Positions 48,350-58,245 of a stretch of 64,000 bases of DNA are shown in pieces. The stretch is taken from positions 161,604-225,603 of the forward strand of contig MU400578.1 in the NCBI GenBank assembly GCA_022578965.1, in the 5' to 3' direction. The stretch's first letter is position 1. Each line of letters opens with the position of its first letter. Both the position numbers and the translations under genes were made by a program. The DNA is from Xylaria sp. FL1777 (lineage: Eukaryota > Ascomycota > Sordariomycetes > Xylariales > Xylariaceae). The notes under the pieces were generated by a model, which was not told where the DNA came from, did not search any database, and was given only the letters and a program-made list of their open reading frames with translations.

Positions 48350-48904
48350 TCAGATAAAGTGCATGACATATTTATCAAGCTTGCCTCCTATCTCGGTTAG
48401 TTCGCCGACTGCTTTCTCTGCCATAAGCCGGGCTTGTGCGACAGATACAAAGCCTTCGTATGTGGTATACGAGTCAACGGTATCGTTGCCGCTTGTGCGG
48501 AATAATCCATTGGACGAATAGACCGGGATAACCTTGGCGTGCTGGTGAATCAGCATAACGGCTTGAATAATCAGTAAAGAGGCGCGATCACGCAAAAGGT
48601 TGCTATTCTGCATGCCTCCATCGCAGATAGATTGATCAATCAGGTTCAGTACATGATCAAGTATAGGAAGATGTAGCGTGTTAAAGATTGCTATTGCTCG
48701 ATCCTGCTGCTCGGGTTCCAATTGAAGCAATTCGCGTCTAGGCCGATTGACTCCTAGATGAAATGGGTGCGTCTTTGCCTTTGCTCGGTCTGGCTGGCGC
48801 GGTTTGCTGACTCTGTGGTCTCTCGCGTGTGCTTTGTTGATTGTCAGGCTCTTCAGTGATTGTCGGAGGTCATCGACCGGGGGTTTTTTGGCCGAGAAGG
48901 GCAT
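48350..48904 (-). CDS. Hypothetical protein (184 aa)
   Basis: Single open frame starting MPFSAKKPPVDDLRQSLKSL. The N-terminal 60 residues are basic and low in structure. The rest looks globular and alpha-helical (LPILDHVLNLIDQSICDGG, then LLIIQAVMLIHQHAKVIPVY). No family recognised. The composition and unbroken length suggest a real gene. It is convergent with the FAD oxidase, 257 bp away. Confidence 0.5.
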   Translation of the reverse strand: MPFSAKKPPVDDLRQSLKSLTINKAHARDHRVSKPRQPDRAKAKTHPFHLGVNRPRRELLQLEPEQQDRAIAIFNTLHLPILDHVLNLIDQSICDGGMQNSNLLRDRASLLIIQAVMLIHQHAKVIPVYSSNGLFRTSGNDTVDSYTTYEGFVSVAQARLMAEKAVGELTEIGGKLDKYVMHFI

Positions 48905-49297
48905 GTCAGCTTAATGCCTGCGAAGGGTCCGGGATTAATCAAAAACGTTCAATGGAGGTCACACCTATTACTCCTATGTGGAAGCTGGAGTTGGGAAAGT
49001 CTTCCAGTGGTCGCGAGCTGTATCTGGTCATTGTTTTTTTTTTTTTTTTTGGTTTGGTCTCTACAGTGCTTGCACGCGTTTCCAACAATAGAGACAAGGG
49101 AAGATAAAGCTAAATTTGGAGGGCACGAACTAAACCTACAATGATAGCCACCCTACACTTCCTGCAAGTGATTCTACTGTGTTGATAGGCCCCTTTCCGT
49201 ATGTCGAATTGAGGTTCAAATTTATTGTCGGAGGTATGTAGTAATAGTCCATTGTCCGCCTTCTTATCATAATCTTCGGTTTCGCAACACTGTCTAG
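48905..49297. other. Spacer with poly-T run
   Basis: Contains a 19-bp poly-T run at about 49036-49054. No gene recognised. The right end adjoins the PKS remnant. Confidence 0.5.
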
Positions 49298-50288
49298 ATC
49301 GCCAAGATGATGGGGGCGGAGATATTTGCTACAGTCGGTACCTCTGCCAAGCGAGAGTTCCTAAAACGCGAATACGGCCTTGAGAACTCCTATATATTCA
49401 GTACCCATGATACCTCCGTTGCAGCTAGAACTATGGTTGCCCAGAACGGCTATGGTGTCGATGCTACTCTCAACTCCTTAGTCCATGCTGCTTACCGCTT
49501 CATGGAGCGCCATGGTTAGCAATGGGCGACATAGAGATTGGTCGTACTGGTATGATAGAGTTCGGCATTCTTGATTGAACGTCGTTGCCGATGACAATCC
49601 AGGTATGCCATGTTGATACATGTCGTAGTAATTATGCTAATTTCACCAACCTGCACAGGATCGGTAAGGTCGTGGTGTTTCTCTGCCCCGAATCTGGCAT
49701 GTCGGATTTACTCGTCTCTGTACGGCGAGATAACAAGGATCCCATAAAATTCAAGGCCGGCAGAACGTATCTATTCATTAGTTTTCGGGGCGGTCTCGGT
49801 TGATGTCTTCCCGCTTCATTGTTGATCGCGGAGGGGGCGCAACCTTGCCTTTCTTGCGCGCCATGAAACAGATAAGAAGGAAGCGGCAGCTATGATAGAT
49901 AGCTTGCGATATCGGGGGTGTGAAGCTCTCGTAGTGCGTGGAGACGTCGGAAACAAAGAAGACCTAGCCGAAGTAGTGACTGCTGCCTGTGTGATACATG
50001 GAATTTATGAGTGTCTTGCTGGCCAGCCCCTGGACTTCTTCGTCATGCTATCCTCCATTGCTGCCGTGACTGTTACGCTAACACAGAGTGACTACTGCGG
50101 CGCCAACACCTTCTTAGACTTCTTTCCCCGTTACCGTGACGGCCTTGGTCTACGTCTACCTGTGAACAATGTCGGCCTCAGTATGGTCTTGGAGGTCGGA
50201 TTTCTGGCGTAGTACTTGGCTATTGAGCAAGTATGTCTAGCTCCGGTATCAACGGCATCACCAAACGTGATTTCTTGATGCTCATGGA
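49298..50288 (+). pseudogene. Remnant of a highly reducing polyketide synthase (ER-KR part)
   Basis: Pieces of two reductase domains lie in order but in different frames. IAKMMGAEIFATVGTSAKRE and GYGVDATLNSLVHA (49298-49500) match the enoylreductase. A block reading FKAGRTYLF...GGLG (about 49750-49800) matches the ketoreductase nucleotide site. RGRNLAFLARHETDKKEA (about 49833-49890), CEALVVRGDVGNKEDLAEV, LDFFVMLSSIAAV and CGANTFLDFF match the ketoreductase C-terminal half. Frameshifts, stops and internal shortening show decay. KS, AT, DH and ACP parts are absent. The product is not deducible. The end abuts a glycyl-tRNA synthetase copy. Confidence 0.8.
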
Positions 50289-52076
50289 GCAAGTCATATC
50301 GACGAGTTTGCGAATTGGATGTGCAAGGACCCCGTACAGGGTGAATATCTTCGAGCTGATCACCTCGTTGAGAACGTGTTATCGTCTCGCTTGGCTCGAG
50401 GCGTCAATGGGCACTCCAAGAACAGCCCAAAGCTGGATGAGGCACCGGCTGCCGAGTACCAGAACATCTTGGCCAAGGTCGCTGCTGCTGCTCCTGCTTC
50501 GTTGCCCCGGACCCTGTCTTGTTCGTTTTCGCGCTAGGCGACTGACTGAAAAGCTGGCTGTTTGGTAGATCGACAACTACGATGGCCCTGAGCTCGGCGA
50601 CTTGATCATAAAATTCGACATCCGAAACCCGGACGGCAACGGCGAGGTGCTCATGTTCAAGTCCACCGTTGAACCCAGCGCGGCCGCTCCCGTGTTCCTG
50701 CGGCCCGAGACGGCCCAGGGCCAGTTCTTGAACTTTCGGAAGCTCCTCGATTTCAACCAAGGCGCCATGCTTTTCGCTTCTGCAAGCATCGGCAAATCTT
50801 ACAGAAACGAGATATCGCCGAGATCCGGTCTCCTTCGCGTCAGAGAATTCCTAATGGCCGAGATAGCGTACTACGTCGACCCTGAAAAGAAGGAGCATGA
50901 GCGCTTCGCCGAGGTCGCCCAGCTTGAATTGCCGCTTCTCGACAAAGATACCCAGCTGGCTGGTAAGGTCACGCCTCGAGACATGTCGATAGAGCAGGCT
51001 GTGAAGTCCAGGACCATCAACAACGAAACGCTCGGATACTTCCTTGGGAGGATAATGCTCTTCCTCCTCAAGATAGGCGTAGACCCTGCGAAGCTACGCT
51101 TCAGGCAGCATCTTGAAAACGAGATAGCCCATTACGCCTGCGATTGCTGGGATGCAGAGCTTCTCACGAGTTACGGGTGGATCCAATGCGTCGGCTGTGC
51201 CGACCGAAGCGCATACGATCTGACAGTCTATTCGAAGTTCACGGGGACCCGCCTGTAGTCAAGGAGGCTCTTCGCGCGGGTCCGGTCAAGGTGGAGTGCT
51301 GGCAGACTTCTTTGGACAAGAAACTTGATTCAAGCGGGATGCCAAGACTGTGCATGCGACTATCGAGGCCATGGACAAGCCTATTCTTGAGAAGTTCTCC
51401 GCGAAGCTGAAGGCAAAGGGGGTCACACCACACCTCTAGCGGATGGCACCCCATCCGTCAAGCTTTTAAGCGGTTTCCTGACAATCGAAAAAGTCACCCG
51501 GCTTCAGACTGTTCGGGAATATACTCCCAATGTTATTGAGCCTTCTTTTTGTATTGGTCGTATATTATATTGCTTGCTTAAGCAGGGGTACTGGTATCGG
51601 CCACAACATGTTGCAAGGGCTGTGAGTCGGGGCAATCTCCTCCCTCTATCATCTGACTGCAACTAAGTGACAGCTTTCAGGTTCTCTCACTGCCCCTTAC
51701 CGTCGCGCCAACCAAGGTTCTCATTGTGCTAACCTCAGCACAAGCTCAGTTCGTACCCATCACGCGCAAGCTATCTTCTCGGCTCCGTGCGTTAGGTAAC
51801 AACGTAGATTCTTCCGGCGCCTCGATCGGCAAAAGGTACGCGAGAAATGACGAGCTCGGCACCCCACTCGGCACCCCGCTCAGCACCACGGCGGACTTTG
51901 ACGCAGTGTCGGATGGGTCTATCACCCCGAGGGAACGAGACGCCACATCCCAGGTCCGAGGCTATGAGGATGAAGTCTTGCAGGCAGTGAAGAATCTAGT
52001 TGATGGCACGGAGTCATGGCATCCAATCACTCAGCGTTTGGTGCCATTTTTAACCCATAGTCAAGATGATAACTAG
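50289..52076 (+). pseudogene. GRS1: Truncated, decayed glycyl-tRNA synthetase copy
   Basis: Eukaryotic class II GlyRS sequence starts abruptly at ASHIDEFANWMCKDP, so the N-terminal third is missing. Two introns are still present in DNA (50478-50568 and about 51620-51680). The longest clean stretch (50569-51258) includes motif-like blocks FLRPETAQGQFLNF, KSYRNEISPRSGLLRVREF and HYACDCWDAELL. Breaks follow: a frameshift near 51255, another near 51337 (AKTVHATIEAMDKPILEKF) and a stop at 51437. REYTPNVIEPSFCIGRILY and the anticodon-binding domain (APTKVLIVLTSAQ, ASIGKRYARNDELGTP) come after. A small internal repeat (GTPLGTPLST) interrupts the last block. It is a DNA duplicate, not a retrocopy; a working copy must exist elsewhere. 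Confidence 0.88.
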
Positions 52077-52473
52077 GAAAGGAGTTGTTAGATTTAAGCA
52101 AGTCACACAGCTTAATGTATTGTTTTAGATGCGTTTTTAATCCATTACAGTAACTAGTACATCAGGAAAAACAAGCTAAGTAGTATTGCCTTCGTTATTA
52201 GCCAATGAAGTATGAATGAGTGAAATGTCAGGTCTGTTATCCCTGTTGTTGTTCTGGTGTATCTTCCCATATGCGGCACTAATTCCACCCCTATACTTCG
52301 GTATCACCTAGGTATGATATTCTCATCGAAGCCTTGTATTTCTTTCCTGCTCTTAGTTCCTGAGCTCCTGCAGCTATCCACTTAGATGCTGCAGGCACCC
52401 GTTGAGGCGTAGTGGTGAACTTGCTGTAGAGGTGAGTCGTTTTCGGCCACCCCCCTCAAAGTAGAGGTATTAT
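52077..52473. other. Convergent spacer
   Basis: 397 bp between the GlyRS pseudogene end and the 3' end of the patatin gene. No feature supported. Confidence 0.5.
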
Positions 52474-55400
52474 CTAGGTTGCCACATTAGCCGCTTCGCC
52501 ACCTCCTCCATTTGGTGGATCTGTTCCCTCTTCCTGCGCTTGCCCACCCTGGTGTGGCTGTTCATCATGCTGCTGAATACGTTTTACGTATACCTTCTCA
52601 GCACTCGAATCTGTTAGGCTTATGTTCCAGTCATAGTCCATGTCCGAGTCTGAGGATTCCGCCTCAGAGTTGAACCCGACTGTCGAGGCCGTTTGAATCC
52701 ACCTCCTACCCGCCCTACCTTTGTACGTGCGCGCAAGTAGACTCGGCCCCCATGTGGATGTGGCAAAGGCTTCCCCCACCATGCGACGGAAAGATTGGGG
52801 TTCCATTATATCTTCGGGTATAGAGTCTCCATCTCGTTTCTGAGGCCGCTTTTTCCTTCGATACGTATCTACGGAGCGACCGCTTTAGCGAACGGATGTC
52901 ACAATGGGCTTGCTCGACTTACCAGGGTAATCCTTGAGCAAATTTCGCGGAAATCCGCCAATTGGAATGATACCTTCCTTCCGCATGTGCAGTGCCATCA
53001 ATATGTCAGTTTCGGCGATCGCACTCGAGATTGAGATTTCGAAAGGCGGCATCTCGAATTTGCCGGAGTTGCGCATTCCTTCGATAACATTTTCTTGTAT
53101 CTCGTGCACATCTTTGTCCTCGAAATCTGCCACATGCCTTTCGGTGACACAGAAGCAGAGCCCAGGTGCACCTTCTTTCTTGATATCTTCAGACAATTTC
53201 CACAAGAGCTGTCCGAAGTTTTTGCTTATCTGGTCTCCCGGCGGCAGACGACACTCGATGCTCCCTGTGTGCCACATTAGTGAATGAGACACTGGAATTG
53301 TTTCAAAATAATAGAAATACCACTGCATTTCCAACCGTCACCTCCTTCTTCTTTTCGGAGATCTCGCTTGTCATATCGGTAGTAGAAGCATGAAGCAACT
53401 AGTTGATTAGCAATGCTCTCTATCTTTTCGTGTTCTTGCTCCATATGCTTGCTTGCAAGATCCGCATACTTTTCTAGCTCTTCCACATTATCCATCTGTG
53501 GTTCGAAATCCAGTGGAACATTGAGTCGTGCATATCTTTTGGCATGTTCTGGGGGGGGCAGCTTGGTTGCTATCCAATCCTTCCAGGCTCGTTCACAGGC
53601 CAGACTGGTTTTGACGATTTCCCTTCCGAGCTGGGTGACCATTTTGAGAAACGCAAAGGCACCACCATACACCTTCGTGGCCGGTGCGCTAGTAACCTTG
53701 ATTTCGTCCTTGTGAAACCCAGTTCCTATAGACAGCAGCAAATCCGGATGGCGGTATTCTCTCTGTGGCCATATTTGCTTCACCTCAGCATCTGCAATCC
53801 TAATTGGATTGTTGTGGTAAATCCCACCGTCTAGATAGACTTGTTCGGAAAGATCGTGACTAAACTCTTTGAAATATCCTGGTGCAGCGGAAGTGGCCCT
53901 AGCACTAAATGGTGTTAACGACGCTTCTCCTCCAATACCAGGGTGCATCATACCTTTCCCATGCCGTGATTTCTCCTTTCGTACTTTCAGCACGGTAAAA
54001 TTGATATAGCTCTTGAATGTTGTTAGCCGATTATATAAGAAGGATCCACAAAACGTTCATCATCATCAGATTCACTCACGAGCTTCAGAACTTTTTCGGT
54101 TGTAATTGCCAAGAAGTGTGACAGGGCCTCGAAGCGATGTCGTGACAACGGCGGCTTTGGTCCGCACTCCTTCTGCACTAGTCGAACTTCCAAAAAGGAT
54201 GTCTTCAGAGAAAGCCTCCTTGAAGGCTTCTTCCAGTGGATCTGTGCGGTATTTCCCGTGGCTAATTGCGGTAGCCACATCTCGAATCACAGATGGGCCT
54301 CGATGTAGAGTGAAAGCTTGATTTGCCAGCCGTTTGAAAGTGTGTATGCATTTTGAAACACTCCATCCTTGATGGCCTAGTCCGAGAGCTATAATACCCC
54401 CGGTACTACGTTGATTAACATTTGAAAAAGGTAACTGGAAAGCTCAAATACGCACCTAGTACCAATGATAAGATCAAAGAACGCTTGAATCGGCACTTTG
54501 TTATCCAAAGCCTCCTCAATCTTTTGAAGTATAGTCAACTCCACGATGCCTCGAACCCCACCTCTTAAATCCATAAAATTAGCAATCAAGTTAAGGATGC
54601 ATTCAAGGCCTACTCACCCATCCAGTGTTAATATACGCACACCGGCCTGATCAGGCTTGATCGAAGCAAGATATGGCGTTGCACCTCTTGTTTCGTCCCA
54701 GTGTTTCAAAAGACATCTGTCAAGTTTAGTGAATCCTCCCCCAAGCAGCGTCCCGACGGCATTTATGCAAGGAGTGCAGATGATATGTCCACATGGCAAC
54801 ACATGCTCGGGACATTCTATGAGGCATGAGAAGCAAGTAGAATGGCTGCTGAGAGAGAGACCATCTCCGAACTTGCAATAGACCTCATTGATGATCCTTA
54901 TGTGGCATTTATATACCTCGCGTAAGTGGCCCTCTTCACGGTTAATGTTCCCTTGTTGCAGGTTAAAGGTCGGGACGATTTTTTTGAATTCATCCAGGAG
55001 ATGCTTTTTCAATTGTTCTTGCAGATTTTCGAAGGAGGCCTCACATTTCCACTCGCCGCCCTCTATATATCCGCCCTTCGACTGGTGGCCTTTGCTATGC
55101 GCATTTTTGAGGTTCACACAACGGGAGATCTTCGAGCTCGTATATTCACATTGCCAATGCACATCGTAAAACTCCTGAAGAGCTTTCATACAATGGAGCC
55201 AGTATTGGTTGAAGATTGAGTCTGGATCACCTGATATATCTACGTGAGTAGAGGTCGTATTACGGTAAGATTGAAACTTACCGAGACCTTTTATATTTCT
55301 CCGGTATGCGTTGAGCATGGAACAAGACGCTATCACACGGCTAATACTGCGCCAAAGATCTTGACCACTATGATCCGCGAGTAGTGGCTGCACTGTGACC

Positions 55401-57035
55401 GCTAATTGAAGAATCCCATTGCGTAGACCGAAACTAGGCGACACCGGATTGATGTCAAATGACGCTTTGACGAAATTAAAAGGCTCTTCCTTGTTCTTGG
55501 CGAAATGGTGGAAGGCGTTCCTCAAATACAAATGGAGTTTGACGGCGTCGAGTTGCATGCGATGTTGCCGTCTCCGCTCTTGAGATGTTCTACTCTTAAC
55601 TGAAATTATGTCATAGAGTTTCGAAACTTGCTGTTCGAGCAATTCGGGATACTGTAGCATAGGAAGGCGAATGGCTTTGACGCTCGCATAATAGCATTCG
55701 AGTAGTTCTTTGACGGTGTGTATTTCCACGCTCCTCTCAGCCCAGAACAGGACTTTGCGCTTGAGATTGCGATTCTTCGTCAATGCTTTATCGACTGAAG
55801 TTATTATGGTATTTGTGACAGAATCAGCGTCCCATCGTTTATCATCATCCATGGTCTGAGTTGCTTTATTTAACGCAATCACTGCGTGTGGGAGATTTGA
55901 TTGGTTGCAAGACTTCTCGATCGCTTGATGAGCCCAGTCAACCAAGCTGATAACGACCTGTTCAAACTTTCTAGTGCAGTATGTTAGTGCCATTGAATAT
56001 AAACTATTCCCGCCGGCCATACCTTGGGTTATCCAGAACAAACACGACTACATCCGAAAACGAATAGAGTAGTCGAGGATAGAGACTCTCTACGATAACT
56101 TGTCTTTCATCATCCGCCCAGGTGATCTCCTTGGGGATGAATCCGTCCACCCCATCTAGGAAAGGACGGATCTTCTTCTTGAGCTGTTCCGCGTTACCTT
56201 CAAGATTCAAATGTTTTGAACCAGATTGGATAGCGATGGGATTCTGTTCCCCGCCCTTAAGACCCTCACAATCTGCATATAACATGGGGTAATTGCCAGA
56301 CTCATTGGCAGAAAGGGTTCTTGGGTCGGCGTATAGATGAACGTCTGCTGACGTAGGGGTTTGTTCGTCATCTATGCTTCCAACGATAGGAGTCGATCGT
56401 GGTTGAATCGGCGCCCCGAAAGTCGAAGAAGCGTATAGCCCATGTGAGCTTCCCGGAAACTCTTCAGCCGTCCATAGTCCTACATCAATGAGGAGCTTGA
56501 TCAGGGCGCTTTTCCCGGCTCCTGCAATTTTGATCAGGTTAGTTCAATGCATATACTCAAGCAATAGAGCTATCATACCCGTCTCTCCCACAAATGTTAT
56601 CAGGCTAGGAGATATTCCCCATGGCTGTACTGTGGGGCTTTCGAATATCAAGTCTTCATAAATAGATCCTTCATGGATGAATTGCTTTCCATTATCCTCG
56701 GATATTCCGAACCATAGGGTCTGGGAGTCCTTTTGATGCACTTTCTGTAGCTCTTCCTTGCTTCTCTGCTGTCGTAGAATATCATTAAGTAGATTTGCAA
56801 GTCTTGGGTCACTCTGTCTGTGATTCGGAACCGACTTTTTGTGAGCTTCAATTCTCTTCCAGCAATTTTCGCAGTAATTTTCGCCGCATTCAACACAACG
56901 GAAAACCTTCGTAATTGGTCCTAATGCGTCGTTGCATGTCGAGTGATTGCAAATTGGTGAATTAGTTGAGAGGAAATTAGATAACTGCCAATCAAAAACC
57001 TTCTCCGAGTGTATGAAAGAGTGAGATTCAGCCAT
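52474..57035 (-). CDS. Zinc finger / P-loop NTPase / RING-like / patatin phospholipase protein
   Basis: Ten exons, all junctions in phase: 57035-56579, 56521-56023, 55970-55282, 55230-54618, 54563-54456, 54405-54080, 54011-53954, 53904-53321, 53264-52923 and 52868-52474, giving 1356 aa. The order of modules is: a Cys-rich, B-box-like zinc finger (VFRCVECGENYCENC, about 45-60); a P-loop (GETGAGKS, about 150-157, split by intron 1) with a G-domain-like region; a helical linker to about 670; a RING-like Cys/His cluster (CFSCLIEC..CGHIICTPC, about 680-705); and a patatin domain from about 745. The patatin domain has the oxyanion hole GGGVRG, the catalytic serine in GTSTGG (about 787-792) and the catalytic Asp in DGGIYHNNP (about 941). 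The Ser-Asp dyad is intact. Patatins hydrolyse phospholipid acyl esters. Similar fungal proteins are annotated FabD/lysophospholipase-like. An immune-type lipase role is an inference. Confidence 0.9.
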
Positions 57036-57969
57036 TGTCTTGAGAGCCAGCGTTATCCAAAGCCATCCACCCCTTCACATGGGATTCTCGCTATTAGAGC
57101 TTTATTTAAGTAGTAATTATCTCAGATAATAAAGGATCTCATTCGGGGTACGAGGAACGTTGCATCTTCACACGTCGTATCTGACATGAGTGACCAAGGA
57201 ACTACCATTGACGAATAGATTTATCTTTCCGCCCCATGGAACGATAAATGTAGTAAGATGCCACAGAGGCTAGCGGTCCATTCAGCTGCTTCTATGAAAA
57301 TTATGCATTAGCTGAAAAGTGATGTATATGAAATCTGCTCCTAGCCTATCAGATGACATGTTAAGGTCAGTTGACCCTGTAGACTACCAACTTCCATCTA
57401 ACAACACCTCTTCGAACTTCGTGGGGGTTCCTTTCAATGACATGTACGGCTAGCTCACCGGGTCATACGGGCTTTTCGTTGGTTGATGTATCTCCTCTCG
57501 AGTCGGTAACTCATGCTTTAACATACCCTGAGCTACCGGGGTCCCTTGCAGCGCAGAGCAGATGTAAATTTTGGGGGACCTATGCCGTAGTAGTAGTTTC
57601 GTAAGCCATGACCGGTGTGACAAATGTACAGCATGCACATGATTCGTGTAGAGGCTAATACGTCGATGTGGCCGACCCTAGGCTATCACAGTGGTATGTG
57701 TAGGACTTCTGTGTTGGCAAGGTCGTATGCTAGAATGGCACATCTGGGACAGAGAATTATCTTATCTCCATGCATATGCAGAGTTTAAGATCCTATACAT
57801 GCTTCGATAGTCGTGGCTTAGGAGGCCGCTGGTGGTAGCAGTGTGCTCTGCCTGCTCGAAGGTTGCTATAATAGGTTCTTTAGGACAACTCGGAGAGAAA
57901 AGGGGCAGTATCTCCAATAGGGGCCATAGTTATAACCGATGGGGACGTAAGGAAATTTCCATTTAGTAA
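57036..57969. other. Promoter side of the patatin gene, gene-poor
   Basis: About 930 bp upstream of the patatin start. No gene was seen, only scattered short frames. Confidence 0.5.
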
Positions 57970-58245
57970 CTACACTGGCGATTTATATACCGGTAGCTGT
58001 TTAGTCCTTTCTCTTCCTATGGATTTTATGCTGACGAAATAATGAGATCGGGCGATTATGTTCGTGCCAAAGACTAGATTTCCATCGCTTATTACTATAT
58101 TAATAGCTTCTCCCCGCTTTATCTTAGCAGGCCAGTCCCCCTCTTCATAGATAAGATGATTTAGCAACCCATTCAACAATCTCTCGGGAGAGGGGACTAG
58201 CGTTTCCCATATTACTGTCAACCATTCGGCAGGGTATTGCCGCAA
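57970..58245 (-). mobile_element. Possible RNase H-like retroelement fragment
   Basis: A 91-codon frame reads RQYPAEWLTVIWETLVPSPE and INIVISDGNLVFGTNIIARS. The second block resembles the DG-type motif of RNase H-like proteins in fungal retroelements (iatDGsvvfG pattern). No start context or flanking domains are seen, and the piece is isolated, so it would be a remnant. This is tentative. Confidence 0.3.
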
